The notes under the pieces are model-generated. The model saw only the letters and a list, made by a program, of their open reading frames with translations. It was not told the origin of the DNA and did not search any database. Below are positions 8,886-17,462 of a stretch of DNA of 64,000 nucleotides, piece after piece. This DNA is from CAWAPS01 sp963783945. Lineage in GTDB: Bacteria > Actinomycetota > Acidimicrobiia > Acidimicrobiales > Palsa-688. Both the position numbers and the translations under genes were made by a program. Numbering within the stretch: the first letter of the stretch is position 1; every line of letters starts with the position of its first letter. The stretch is from positions 744,001 through 808,000 of the forward strand of contig CAWAPS010000032.1 in NCBI GenBank assembly GCA_963783945.1, given 5' to 3'.

Positions 8886-9182
8886 GTGATCGGTGCAACT
8901 GTCACCTTCAACTACGACGGCGACTTTGATCGTGCTCGGGTTGTCGCCGTGGCCCAGAACGCTCGAGGAATGTTCGAAGGCATGGCCGGCCTGCGCTTCA
9001 AGTTCTTCACGTTTGACCAGAAGCATCAGCGGGCGACGAACTTCTACGTGTGGGAGACCCAGGAAGCGGCCGACCGTTTCTTCTCCGATGAACTACGAGA
9101 GCGAGTGACTGGACTCTACGGTGTGGCACCGACGATTGAGTTCGTCGAAATCGCCGAGATCGTGGACAACTCAGCCCTCTGA
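8886..9182 (+). CDS. YdhR-like putative monooxygenase (dimeric alpha/beta barrel)
   Basis: A 98-residue protein beginning at GTG 8886, chosen because AGGAGGGAGG at 8871-8880 lies just upstream; the frame is open further upstream but that part is low-complexity and overlaps the response regulator stop. The sequence (ATVTFNYDGDF, GLRFKFFTFDQ, NFYVWETQEAADRFF) fits the YdhR/ABM family of small ferredoxin-like fold proteins proposed to act on aromatic substrates. The biological role is unknown. It may be transcribed with the upstream operon. Confidence 0.7.
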   Translation: MIGATVTFNYDGDFDRARVVAVAQNARGMFEGMAGLRFKFFTFDQKHQRATNFYVWETQEAADRFFSDELRERVTGLYGVAPTIEFVEIAEIVDNSAL

Positions 9183-9238
9183 GGGGACGCGAGCCCCGCG
9201 ATAACGGCACGCCGCAGATCGGTGGCGGTGCGAACCGC

Positions 9239-9727
9239 TCAGGACCGGGAGACCAGCCTCTCGATGTTCTCCAGGCTGGCTTCGATCCCGGGCCGCCACT
9301 GCTCGCCCCCTTTGACCGCCTTCTGCAGCCAATCAGGTGAACGGCTGCAGTCGAAGAACTCGGTGACCCGGGTGCGGCCGGCGTCCAACGGCTCGAGCTG
9401 CCATCCCCACTGGTGATGCGCCGGCTCGCCGACGTCGGACTGGAACTCGGGTTTGTCGATCGAACGCATGACCGGTTCCCACACGATGCGCCGGTCCGGC
9501 TCGAACTCGACCACGCGGTTCTCCATGACGTAGTCGCCCATCTCGTCGTTGAACATGTTCATGGCGAAGACGTCGCCGGCCTTCGAGATGACCACGTCGT
9601 CCGGTGCCGTCCGCAACATCCCGGTTCCGTCCACGTCGGGATGAGCGGTGGGGCGGGCCAGGACGGAGAAGATGCGGCCGGCCGGCGCCGGAATGTCACG
9701 TGATACGGAGATCGACAGCTCAGCCAT
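9239..9727 (-). CDS. SRPBCC family protein (polyketide cyclase/START-like)
   Basis: A 162-residue protein of the Bet v 1-like fold, with the usual start ISVSRDIPAPAGRIFSVLAR, a central ENRVVEFEPDRRIVWEP strand pair and the C-terminal helix GIEASLENIERLV. The ATG at 9727 is preceded by GGGGGA on the minus strand. Members bind hydrophobic ligands in a deep pocket; ligand and pathway are not evident here. Its start codon overlaps the stop of the small VOC remnant upstream. Confidence 0.8.
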   Translation of the reverse strand: MAELSISVSRDIPAPAGRIFSVLARPTAHPDVDGTGMLRTAPDDVVISKAGDVFAMNMFNDEMGDYVMENRVVEFEPDRRIVWEPVMRSIDKPEFQSDVGEPAHHQWGWQLEPLDAGRTRVTEFFDCSRSPDWLQKAVKGGEQWRPGIEASLENIERLVSRS

Positions 9728-9842
9728 TGTTCCCCCGCAAACGGAAGTGGGCCTCGTCCGAGCGGCCACCGCCCTGGACGTCGCACGTCCAGAGGTCGGC
9801 CCAACCCGGCACTCCGTTCGGTGGTGAGGTCCTGGTCGTCAT
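9720..9842 (-). pseudogene. VOC/glyoxalase-family N-terminal remnant
   Basis: A 40-codon frame beginning MTTRTSPPNGVPGWADLWT resembles the very start of VOC-family proteins (typical form: PxGxPCWVDLxTxD). It then runs after about 24 residues into unrelated sequence and stops inside the start of the SRPBCC gene. About 90 residues of the first VOC module would be missing, so this looks like a deletion scar. A translated small peptide cannot be excluded. Confidence 0.4.
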
Positions 9843-9886
9843 GGGCGGCTCCCGTCGTGATCGTGTCGTGAGATGAGACGGCCTCA

Positions 9887-9922
9887 CCGGCGGACAGTCA
9901 TCGCCCGCCGGCAACTTTTTTT
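9887..9922 (+). terminator. Rho-independent terminator-like hairpin
   Basis: CCGGCGG (9887-9893) pairs with CCGCCGG (9905-9911), and after CAAC there are seven T residues (9916-9922). It is oriented for plus-strand transcripts, although both flanking genes run on the minus strand. Confidence 0.5.
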
Positions 9923-9955
9923 CACCGCTCCTCACAACGCTTCGCCTTGATCCCC

Positions 9956-10816
9956 TCAACGGTAGCGAAGGTCCACCGCCACCCCGAGGTGGTCACTCGG
10001 CCACACCCCATTGGTGGGCCCGTCGCCGATCAGAAAGGCTTGAACCGGGTTGCCCAGAGGCGCCGGGCGGGGCCACGAGACGAGGACGTAGTCGAGCCGC
10101 CGCTCGGGCCAGACGCTGTCGACGAGATGGGCGTTACGCCTGACCCAGGTGTGCCCAGGGTCATCGCGCACCTGGGGCCAGCAGTCGTTGAACACCAGCC
10201 CCGGGACAGTCGGCGCGCTACGTCCGGTGAGGAGGCGGATCTCGTCGCTGTCGGGAACGGCGTTGAGGTCACCGCAAAGAACGACCGGCGGGGCCTCCGA
10301 CGGATCGGCCCGCAAACCGGCGGCTAGCTCGGCGACGGCCCGGATCTGGGTTTGGCGAACCTCGGATTCATCGAAGCGATAGGCCAGGTGGGTACAGATC
10401 ACGGCGAGCTCGCCGAACGGGGCCGACAGGCGACCCCACAAGGCGCGACGGTGACCCTCCCGGCCCGGGGCATCCGGGAGCGGATCCTCTCCCCGGTTCG
10501 CGACCGGCCAGGTCGAAAGCAGGGCATTGCCAAGGTTCGATTCGGCGTGCGGATCATGCGCGGCGCTGAGGACCTGATGTCCGAGCGCGGCACCGAGGTA
10601 CTCGGCGTCGTTGACCCCGGTGCGGTCGCTGTACACCTCCTGCAGACAAATCACGTCGGCCTGGATCGCCCGCAGAGCCGACTCGATCCCATGCAACCGG
10701 GCGGCGGACTCCGTCCCGAAATGCCACCACAGGTTCCACGTGGCCACCCGCCACGTACCGGGCGGTCGAGGCGGGAAGGCCAAGGGGGAGGGCGAATTCG
10801 CGGCGCCGGTGCTCAC
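9956..10816 (-). CDS. Endonuclease/exonuclease/phosphatase family protein
   Basis: A 286-residue metal-dependent hydrolase of the EEP superfamily. The expected motifs appear in order: VATWNLWW (Asn, about residue 26), DVICLQEVY (metal-binding Glu), VVLCGDLNAVPDS (catalytic Asp-Asn) and WPSDHLGVAVDL (terminal Asp-His). There is no signal peptide. The substrate may be DNA, phospholipid or another phosphodiester; the sequence does not decide. It is separated by 34 nt from the downstream end of the DHA2 transporter gene on the same strand. Confidence 0.85.
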   Translation of the reverse strand: MSTGAANSPSPLAFPPRPPGTWRVATWNLWWHFGTESAARLHGIESALRAIQADVICLQEVYSDRTGVNDAEYLGAALGHQVLSAAHDPHAESNLGNALLSTWPVANRGEDPLPDAPGREGHRRALWGRLSAPFGELAVICTHLAYRFDESEVRQTQIRAVAELAAGLRADPSEAPPVVLCGDLNAVPDSDEIRLLTGRSAPTVPGLVFNDCWPQVRDDPGHTWVRRNAHLVDSVWPERRLDYVLVSWPRPAPLGNPVQAFLIGDGPTNGVWPSDHLGVAVDLRYR

Positions 10817-10850
10817 CGCCGCCGCCCCTGCCGGGTTGCAGCCGTGGCAG

Positions 10851-12884
10851 TCAAGGCCCGATCGCGCCTGCAGATGCCGTCGACACCGCCTTCGGGTCGG
10901 TGACGATCTCGTTGGCGAACTGATCCAGGAGTCGGACCAGGTCGGGATATTGTTCGGGGGACCAGCCCCGAAGGAGGCCCTCGAGCCGATCGCGTACGGC
11001 GGTAGTCATCCGGTCGGCTATTTCTGCCCCCGCGGGTGTCAGCTCGAGTTCGGCGCTCGCCAGGTTCCGCTCGGTCACATCCCGAATCGCGGCCTCCGCC
11101 ACGTCGGACGGGATGTTCTGGATTCGAGCTCTCTCGATCAGCTCCTCGCGGTCAAGTCCGGGGTCCCGGCGGATCTGCACCAGTACCCAGCAGCTCGACA
11201 ACGGGATGTCCACACCCGACTCCTTGGCCAGGCGCCCCAGGTATTCGATCATCTTGTCGCGGCCTACCAGGACGCTGAGCGCCCGGGCGATCTCGCCCAG
11301 CGAACTCGGTGGACGGGGGGAGCCGAACGCCTCGCCGATCCCTTCCGCGGTGACGGTGGTCCGCATCGGCAGCTCTTTGATGAACCAGGAGGCGACGAAG
11401 GCCACTATCGAAACGAAGGCAGCCACCCGGAACGCGGTGTTCAAGGCTTGCGAGTAGGAGTCGAGGACGGTGGCTCGCACGCCTGGCGGCAGCTCGGCCA
11501 GGGCGGCGGAACTCAGGGTGCGGGTGCTGCGGATGAGCTGTGAGGAGTTGGGAAAGGCGTGACTGAGATTGGTTGCGAGCTCCGTGGCAAATATGGTGCC
11601 GATGACCGCGGTTCCGACCGAGCTGCCCACATTGCGCAAGAGGGTGTTGCCCGAAGTCGCCACCCCGAGGTCCGAATAGTCGACGGAGTTCTGTACTGCC
11701 ACCACGAGGACCTGCATCACCAGACCGATGCCCGCACCAGTGATGAACATGTACAGCGACGCTTCGAGGGTCGAGGTGTGGGGCGTCAGGCGGGACAGGA
11801 GGAAGATACCGACAGACATGACCGCGGTACCGACGACCGGGAACACCCGGTACCTGCCCGTCCGCGACACGATCTGTCCACCAATCGTCGATGTGATGAG
11901 CAAGCCAGCCATGAGCGGCAGTATTTCGAGGCCGGAGACGGTGGGTGACGCACCACGCACCACTTGGAAGTAGAGGGGCAGAAATGTGATAGCCCCGAAC
12001 ATGGCAAACCCGAGGAGGAGAGCCACCACCCCCGAGCTGGTGAATACCCGGTTAGCGAAGAGGTGGGGGGGCAACACGGGCTCTGCAGCCCGGCGCTCCA
12101 CGACCATGAAGGCCACCAGAGCCACCACGGTGACGGCTCCCAGGCCGACGATCTCCGCCGATGCCCACGGGTAGGTCGTTCCCCCCAGGCTCACCATAAG
12201 CACCAGGGCGGCCAGACCCACCGAGAGCAGGGCGGTACCGACGTAGTCGATGGTCGGGTGGGACCGGGCCTTGGTAGCCGGGTAGGTGGCGGCCAGTACG
12301 AACACTGCGACCACGCCTATGGGGAGGTTGATGTAGAAGATCCAGCGCCACGACAGGCCGGTGGTGAGCGCCCCTCCTATGAGCGGGCCGATGACGGTGG
12401 CCACACCGAAGACAGCGCCGAACAAACCCTGGTAGCGACCCCGATCGCGAGGTGAGACGATGTCCCCGATCCCGGCCTGGGCGCTCACCATCAAACCGCC
12501 ACCACCCAGGCCCTGCACCGCCCGGAAGGCGATGAGCTCGGGGAAGCTGCGGCTCAGCCCGCACAGCGCAGACCCGATGAGAAAAATGACCAACCCGCTC
12601 TGCAGCACGATCCGCCGCCCGAAAAGGTCGCCCAGCTTCCCGTAGAGCGGGGTCACGACTGTCTGCGCCAGCAGGTACGCCGTCGTCACCCAGGAGATGT
12701 GGTCGAGCCCGCCTAGGTCACGGGCGACCGTCGGAAGGGCGGTGGCCACGATCGTGGAGTCCAGGGCCGCCATCAGCATGACCAGCATGAGCCCGGTGAA
12801 CACGGCGGCGAGTTGCCGGCCGTGGAGCTCCCGGGGCCCTCCGTCCTCCGCCACGGGGACCAATCCGCCGCCGGCTTCGGTCAT
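10851..12884 (-). CDS. DHA2-type MFS multidrug exporter with C-terminal winged-helix-like extension
   Basis: A 677-residue protein. Residues about 20-510 form 14 transmembrane helices of the EmrB/QacA family, with LDSTIVATALPTVARDLG in TM1 and LGDLFGRRIVLQSGLVIF (motif A). The remaining 160 residues are soluble, with VLVQIRRDPGLDREELIER and a helical tail ending near LLDQFANEIV, which resembles a MarR-like winged helix. The family exports drugs using the proton gradient. The soluble tail is uncommon but recurs in actinobacterial DHA2 exporters. The ATG at 12884 fits the usual N-terminal length. Confidence 0.88.
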   Translation of the reverse strand: MTEAGGGLVPVAEDGGPRELHGRQLAAVFTGLMLVMLMAALDSTIVATALPTVARDLGGLDHISWVTTAYLLAQTVVTPLYGKLGDLFGRRIVLQSGLVIFLIGSALCGLSRSFPELIAFRAVQGLGGGGLMVSAQAGIGDIVSPRDRGRYQGLFGAVFGVATVIGPLIGGALTTGLSWRWIFYINLPIGVVAVFVLAATYPATKARSHPTIDYVGTALLSVGLAALVLMVSLGGTTYPWASAEIVGLGAVTVVALVAFMVVERRAAEPVLPPHLFANRVFTSSGVVALLLGFAMFGAITFLPLYFQVVRGASPTVSGLEILPLMAGLLITSTIGGQIVSRTGRYRVFPVVGTAVMSVGIFLLSRLTPHTSTLEASLYMFITGAGIGLVMQVLVVAVQNSVDYSDLGVATSGNTLLRNVGSSVGTAVIGTIFATELATNLSHAFPNSSQLIRSTRTLSSAALAELPPGVRATVLDSYSQALNTAFRVAAFVSIVAFVASWFIKELPMRTTVTAEGIGEAFGSPRPPSSLGEIARALSVLVGRDKMIEYLGRLAKESGVDIPLSSCWVLVQIRRDPGLDREELIERARIQNIPSDVAEAAIRDVTERNLASAELELTPAGAEIADRMTTAVRDRLEGLLRGWSPEQYPDLVRLLDQFANEIVTDPKAVSTASAGAIGP

Positions 12885-12972
12885 CGGACCGGGATGGCTG
12901 ACTCAGCTGCCATGACCCCGGAGCCTAGACAACACCCAAGCCCGGACGGGCAGCCCGGATCACGGCCTCCGG

Positions 12973-13857
12973 TCAGAGGTTCACATGGCCTGGCGGCAGG
13001 AGGGCGAGAAGCCCGAGAATCGCCACCGCGACGGCGAAGACCGCTGCATCTGTGAGAGCCAGGGCGGCGGTGCGCCCTCCGGCGCCGCCCCACCCACCAG
13101 TCCTTCGGTGCTCCTGCGAACGCGACAGGCCGTAGGCTACGGCCCCCCCGGTTACCAGCCCGCCCAAGTGGGCCCGCCAGTCGATGCCGCTCACGGCGAA
13201 ACCGAGCACCAGGTTGACGATGATCAGGGCGAGGATGGTCGAGGTGTCCCATCCCCGCCGTCGGGCCAGCACGAAATACGCGCCCATGACGCCGAAGATG
13301 GCCCCCGAAGCCCCGACGCCGAGCACCGCAGCCGGGCTCAGAAGGTACGAGCCGACCGAACCGCCGAGCGCCGCCACCAGGTACAGCGCGGCGAAGCGCA
13401 CCGGCCCGATCTCGGCCTCGACCGGGGGACCGACGATAAGCAGGGTGAGCATGTTGAGGGCGATGTGCTCGAAGCTGGCGTGCAAGAACGCCGAGGTGAT
13501 CAGCCGATACCACTGGTGCAGGTAGTGCACCCCGTTGGGCCACATACCGAAGCGCCTCTCGATGCTGGAGAGATCGGTCTCCTCCCATATGAACACCCCG
13601 ACGTTGATCACGATCAGGGCGATGACAACGGGGGTGGGGCGGGTGTTGCCGAGCCGGCCCGGCGTTCTCGCCCTGACCCGCTTCGTCGGTGAATTGCGGG
13701 CGCCCTGCTTCAGACAGCTGGTGCACTGCCAGCCCACCGGAGCCTCGTGCATGCAGTCCGGGCAGATCGGCTTGCCGCACCGCCGGCACACCGAGCCGGC
13801 AAGCCGCTCGTCGTGGACGTAGCACCGGGGAGGCGCCGGCGACGGGTTGGTGGTCAC
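12973..13857 (-). CDS. Rhomboid family intramembrane serine protease with N-terminal B-box-like zinc finger
   Basis: A 294-residue protein. Residues about 10-46 hold a Cys/His-rich zinc segment (CYVHDERLAG, VCRRCGKPICPDCM, WQCTSC). The rhomboid core follows with six or more membrane helices. The catalytic Ser is in GVGASGAIFGVMGAY and the catalytic His in WRAHLGGLVTG. The GTG at 13857 is used because the codon that would give the preceding Val is GTC and the upstream gene ends at 13878. It follows the phosphatase gene closely. Substrates are unknown. Confidence 0.9.
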   Translation of the reverse strand: MTTNPSPAPPRCYVHDERLAGSVCRRCGKPICPDCMHEAPVGWQCTSCLKQGARNSPTKRVRARTPGRLGNTRPTPVVIALIVINVGVFIWEETDLSSIERRFGMWPNGVHYLHQWYRLITSAFLHASFEHIALNMLTLLIVGPPVEAEIGPVRFAALYLVAALGGSVGSYLLSPAAVLGVGASGAIFGVMGAYFVLARRRGWDTSTILALIIVNLVLGFAVSGIDWRAHLGGLVTGGAVAYGLSRSQEHRRTGGWGGAGGRTAALALTDAAVFAVAVAILGLLALLPPGHVNL

Positions 13858-13877
13858 CCCGTAATCCTGGCTGACCG

Positions 13878-14489
13878 CTAAACCTTCGATGCGGCGCGCG
13901 CGTTCCAGCAGCAGAGAACCGGCGAGCTGCGATACCACCCGAGCTGGCTCACCGTGCCGGTATCCAGATCGAGCCAGCGGCCGACCGAGACGTCTTCGGC
14001 CACCCACCGGGCGGCCACCACCCGGCTGAAGTGGCCGTGGCCCACCAGGCCCACTCTCTCCGCCCCGGATGCCAGGACATTTTCGATCACCCGGTCGGCC
14101 CGGGCCGCCACGTCGCCGGCCGACTCCCCGCCCGGCCACGGCCCGGTCCAGATGCTCCACCCCGGTAGGCGCTCCTGGATGTCGGCGGTCGTCAATCCTT
14201 CCAGATCGCCGTAGTCCCACTCCCGCAGGTCCTCCCACACCACGAACGGGACCAACCCCGCGATCTCCGCCGTCCGCCGGGCCCGCAGTCGAGGACTGCA
14301 GAGGACCAGGTCCAGGCCGGCCCCGGCCAACGCCGGCTGCAGGGAACGGGCCTCCGCCTCGCCGGCCGGGGTGAGATCCACCTCGGTGCGGCTGGTATGG
14401 CGGCCGGTCCGGCTCCACTCTGTCTCCCCGTGGCGGACCAACCACACCAGCGGGTTGCCGCGGGACGGCCCTTCGTGGTGCTCAACCAA
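13878..14489 (-). CDS. Histidine phosphatase (phosphoglycerate mutase-like) family protein
   Basis: A 203-residue enzyme with the phosphohistidine motif LVRHGETEW (His about residue 20), the acid residue region WEDLREWDYGDLEG, and the second His in VGLVGHGHFSRVVAARW. The family includes acid phosphatases, phosphosugar phosphatases and cofactor-dependent mutases; the short form with LxEWDYGxxEG is usually a broad phosphatase. It lies upstream of the rhomboid gene with a 20-nt gap, so the two may be cotranscribed. Confidence 0.88.
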   Translation of the reverse strand: MVEHHEGPSRGNPLVWLVRHGETEWSRTGRHTSRTEVDLTPAGEAEARSLQPALAGAGLDLVLCSPRLRARRTAEIAGLVPFVVWEDLREWDYGDLEGLTTADIQERLPGWSIWTGPWPGGESAGDVAARADRVIENVLASGAERVGLVGHGHFSRVVAARWVAEDVSVGRWLDLDTGTVSQLGWYRSSPVLCCWNARAASKV

Positions 14490-14761
14490 GGTTGTCGCGG
14501 TCCCCTGAGACCGGAGCTATGACGGCCGGGCACGCGAAGTATCGGGGTGAAAGCGGCGGGTCGATGGAGGCGCATACCGGCTGTTCCTCTCCGTCGGGGA
14601 TCACGGAAGGCTAGCGACTTCGGCCGGCCGTGCTGACACCCGCCAACGAATCTCAGGTCATCGACCTCTATCGTCGTTCCGTAGTGTTTGGTGAGATTTC
14701 GGGCGGCTCGGGGACCATCCTGCGTCCTCCCGCGGTATGAGACCGGGTACCTTCGGGCGGC

Positions 14762-15700
14762 GTGCCCAGCGGCGACACCCCCGCCATCGAAGTGTTAGGA
14801 CTCGTGGTCCGGTATGGAGATCTGACGGCGGTGGACGGCCTGGACCTGGCGGCCGGGGCGGGCGAGGTCGTCGCCCTTCTCGGCCGAAACGGGGCGGGGA
14901 AGACCAGTACGGTCGAAGCCCTCGAGGGGTACCGGCCACAGGCCCGAGGAGTTCTTCGGGTCCTCGGCCTCGACCCGCGGCGCCCGGACGACCATCGGGA
15001 ACTCACCCGACGGGTCGGGGTGATGCTCCAGCGAGGCGGGATCTACCCGGCTATGGGCCCCGGCGAGGCGGTCAGGTTGTTTGCCCGCTACTACGACGAC
15101 CCCCGGGACCCGGCGGAGCTGATCGACCGCCTCGGCCTGGCGGAGGTAACCCGCACCCCCTGGCGCCGGCTGTCCGGCGGCGAACAGCAGCGGCTATCAC
15201 TGGCCCTGGCGCTGGTGGGGCGGCCGGCAGTGGTGTTTCTCGACGAGCCGACGGCCGGTGTCGACCCCCAGGGGCGGCGGGTCATACGGGAAGAAGTAGC
15301 CGCCCTGCGCGCCGCCAACGTCTGTGTCGTCTTGACCACCCACGAGCTGGAAGAGGCGGAGAGAATGGCGGACCGGATCGTCATCGTGGACCACGGCCGC
15401 GTCGTCGCCTCGGGCACGGCGGCCGAGCTCACGACGGGTCCGGGCTCGGGCGGTCAGCAGATCCGCTTCTCGGCCCGCCCCGGCCTGGACACATCAGGCA
15501 TGGGCGCGGCACTGGGCGCCTCGGTTCGAGAGGAGCAGCCCGGCCGCTACCTGGTCGATGCCCCGCCGAGCCCGGCCAACGTGGCGGCCCTCACGGCATG
15601 GCTGGCCCGGCGCGACCAGCCTTTGTCCGACCTGCAGGCTGGAGGACAACGATTGGAGGATGTTTTCCTCAGGCTGACGGCCGGCGAGGGAAAAACCTGA
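14762..15700 (+). CDS. ABC-2 exporter ATP-binding protein
   Basis: A 312-residue ATPase of the DrrA/CcmA type. Walker A is LGRNGAGKTST (about residue 41), the Q-loop is VGVMLQRGGI, the signature is RLSGGEQQRLSLALAL, Walker B is VVFLDEPTAGVDPQG, and the H-loop is VLTTHELEEAE. GTG at 14762 is the start. Its stop TGA overlaps the next ATG by one base (TGATG), showing translational coupling to the permease. Probable drug, lipid or polyketide exporter; substrate not evident. Confidence 0.92.
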   Translation: MPSGDTPAIEVLGLVVRYGDLTAVDGLDLAAGAGEVVALLGRNGAGKTSTVEALEGYRPQARGVLRVLGLDPRRPDDHRELTRRVGVMLQRGGIYPAMGPGEAVRLFARYYDDPRDPAELIDRLGLAEVTRTPWRRLSGGEQQRLSLALALVGRPAVVFLDEPTAGVDPQGRRVIREEVAALRAANVCVVLTTHELEEAERMADRIVIVDHGRVVASGTAAELTTGPGSGGQQIRFSARPGLDTSGMGAALGASVREEQPGRYLVDAPPSPANVAALTAWLARRDQPLSDLQAGGQRLEDVFLRLTAGEGKT

Positions 15701-16428
15701 TGCGGGCGTTGACCGCCCAGGCATCGACGGAGCTGCGCCTGACCGCGCGTCGGGGCGATTCCGTCCTTCTCAATCTGGCCATTCCCCTGGGCCTGCTGGT
15801 CTTCTTCTCGCTCGTCGATGTGCTGCCGAAGCCGCCCGGGGTGACCCACCCGGTGGATTTTCTGGCCCCCGGCATGCTGGCGCTGGCAGTCATGTCGACG
15901 GCCATGGTGAGCCTGGGAATCGCGACCGGTTTCGAGCGCCAGTACGGGGTGCTGCGCCGGCTGGGTGCGACTCCTCTCGGCCGGCCCCGACTGCTCGGGG
16001 CCAAAATCGCCAGCGTGGCGGCAGTGGAGATCGTCCAGGTGGCGCTCATCGTGGTCATCGCCCTGCTCCTCGGGTGGAATCCCGGGGGCTCGGCCGGGCT
16101 GGCTGTGCCTGCTGTCGTGCTCGCCACTCTGGCCTTCGCCGGGATCGGCCTGCTGATGGCCGGCACCTTGCGAGCCGAGTTGACTCTCGCCGCGGCCAAC
16201 GCCCTGTACCTGCTGCTCCTGCTCCTCGGCGGGATGGTCTTTCCCCTGTCGAAGCTTCCCGGACCTCTGCGCACCGTCGCCGAGGGCCTCCCCGCAGGGG
16301 CGCTGTCCGACGTTCTGCACGGAGCGCTCAGTGCCGGGGGTTCGGTGCCCGTCCGGGCGTGGGTGGTGCTGGCGGTATGGGCGCTGGCCGCACCGCTGGC
16401 CGCGGCCTGGGCGTTTCGCTGGGACTAG
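15700..16428 (+). CDS. ABC-2 exporter permease
   Basis: A 242-residue membrane protein with six predicted helices, starting at the ATG that overlaps the ATPase stop codon. FLAPGMLALAVMSTAMVSLG and GFERQYGVLRRLGATPL are typical of DrrB/NodJ-type ABC-2 permeases. A longer overlapping frame upstream (from 14737) is only the shadow of the ATPase gene. It forms the exporter with the preceding gene and converges on ctaB with a 17-nt gap. Confidence 0.9.
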   Translation: MRALTAQASTELRLTARRGDSVLLNLAIPLGLLVFFSLVDVLPKPPGVTHPVDFLAPGMLALAVMSTAMVSLGIATGFERQYGVLRRLGATPLGRPRLLGAKIASVAAVEIVQVALIVVIALLLGWNPGGSAGLAVPAVVLATLAFAGIGLLMAGTLRAELTLAAANALYLLLLLLGGMVFPLSKLPGPLRTVAEGLPAGALSDVLHGALSAGGSVPVRAWVVLAVWALAAPLAAAWAFRWD

Positions 16429-16445
16429 GCGCTTAATGCCTGCGC

Positions 16446-17363
16446 TTAGTGGAAGATCAGCTGGTCAACGGCCATGGCGGTGAACAGCAGAGTGACGTAG
16501 GTGATCGACCAATGGAACAGTCGCATGGCCTCCGCCTCAGTCGGTCTACGCCACAGGCGATAGGCCATGGCGCAGAACACCACGCCCAGCACCACGGCGC
16601 TCACCCAGTAAAGCGGTCCCATGCCGGCGGTCCAGGCGAATACCAGGGAGACCGCGGCGACCAGCACCGAGTAGACCAGGATCTGCGCCGCGGTGCGCTC
16701 GAAAGTGGTCACGACCGGCATCATCGGCACGTCAACCGATCGGTAGTCATCGCGGTAGCGGATGGCGAGCGCCCAGAAATGTGGCGGCGTCCACACGAAC
16801 ATCAAGGCGAAGAGGACCAACGGCGCCCACCCGACGCTGTCCCGCACCGCAGCCCACCCGACGAGGACGGGAACCGCCCCCGCCGCCCCCCCGATCACGA
16901 TGTTCTGGCGGGACGTCCGCTTAAGCCACAGGGTGTACACGAAGACGTAGAAGAGCATGGCGGAGACCGAAAGCACCGCCGACAGCGGATTGACGGTGGT
17001 CCACAACAGGGCGAGTGCCAGCACTTCGAGGCCTATGGCGAACGCCAGGGCCTGGGCCGGGGTGACCACCCCGGTCACGAGGGGGCGGTTGCGGGTGCGG
17101 CGCATCACCGCATCGATGTCGCGGTCGACGACCATGTTGGCCGCGTTGGCCCCGCCGGCTGCGAGGGTGCCTCCCGCCAGAGTGGCCAGAACGAGGCTCC
17201 AACGGGGCAGGCCCCGCGATGCCACCACCATCGTCGGCAGGGTGGTGACGAGCAGCAGCTCGATGATCCGGGGCTTCGTCAGGGCGACGAAACCGCCGAG
17301 ACGCCGCCCCACTGAGATCCCCCCCGGACCAGCCGGGGTTGTCGAGGTGGCCGCGACAGACAT
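16446..17363 (-). CDS. ctaB: Protoheme IX farnesyltransferase (heme O synthase)
   Basis: A 305-residue polytopic prenyltransferase that adds a farnesyl group to heme B, giving heme O for cytochrome oxidase. The first Asp motif is NAANMVVDRDIDAVMRRTRN (about residues 72-91) and the second is YRDDYRSVDVPMMP. LTKPRIIELLLVTTLPTM opens the first helix. About nine membrane segments are visible. It is divergent from the heme A synthase gene, so the two consecutive steps of heme A formation share one intergenic region (17364-17462). Confidence 0.95.
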   Translation of the reverse strand: MSVAATSTTPAGPGGISVGRRLGGFVALTKPRIIELLLVTTLPTMVVASRGLPRWSLVLATLAGGTLAAGGANAANMVVDRDIDAVMRRTRNRPLVTGVVTPAQALAFAIGLEVLALALLWTTVNPLSAVLSVSAMLFYVFVYTLWLKRTSRQNIVIGGAAGAVPVLVGWAAVRDSVGWAPLVLFALMFVWTPPHFWALAIRYRDDYRSVDVPMMPVVTTFERTAAQILVYSVLVAAVSLVFAWTAGMGPLYWVSAVVLGVVFCAMAYRLWRRPTEAEAMRLFHWSITYVTLLFTAMAVDQLIFH

Positions 17364-17462
17364 CGGCCCATGACACTACGGCAAGACCGGCGATCCCAAC
17401 AAAGCGCTGCCGCGGCGACGTCGGGTGGGACGGCAGCTCCCGCGGTCCTACGATATGGGCCG

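Noticed and set aside
14737..15699. Frame continuous with the permease that spans the ATPase gene
   Set aside because: This part is the shadow of the ABC ATPase in another frame; the permease starts at 15700.
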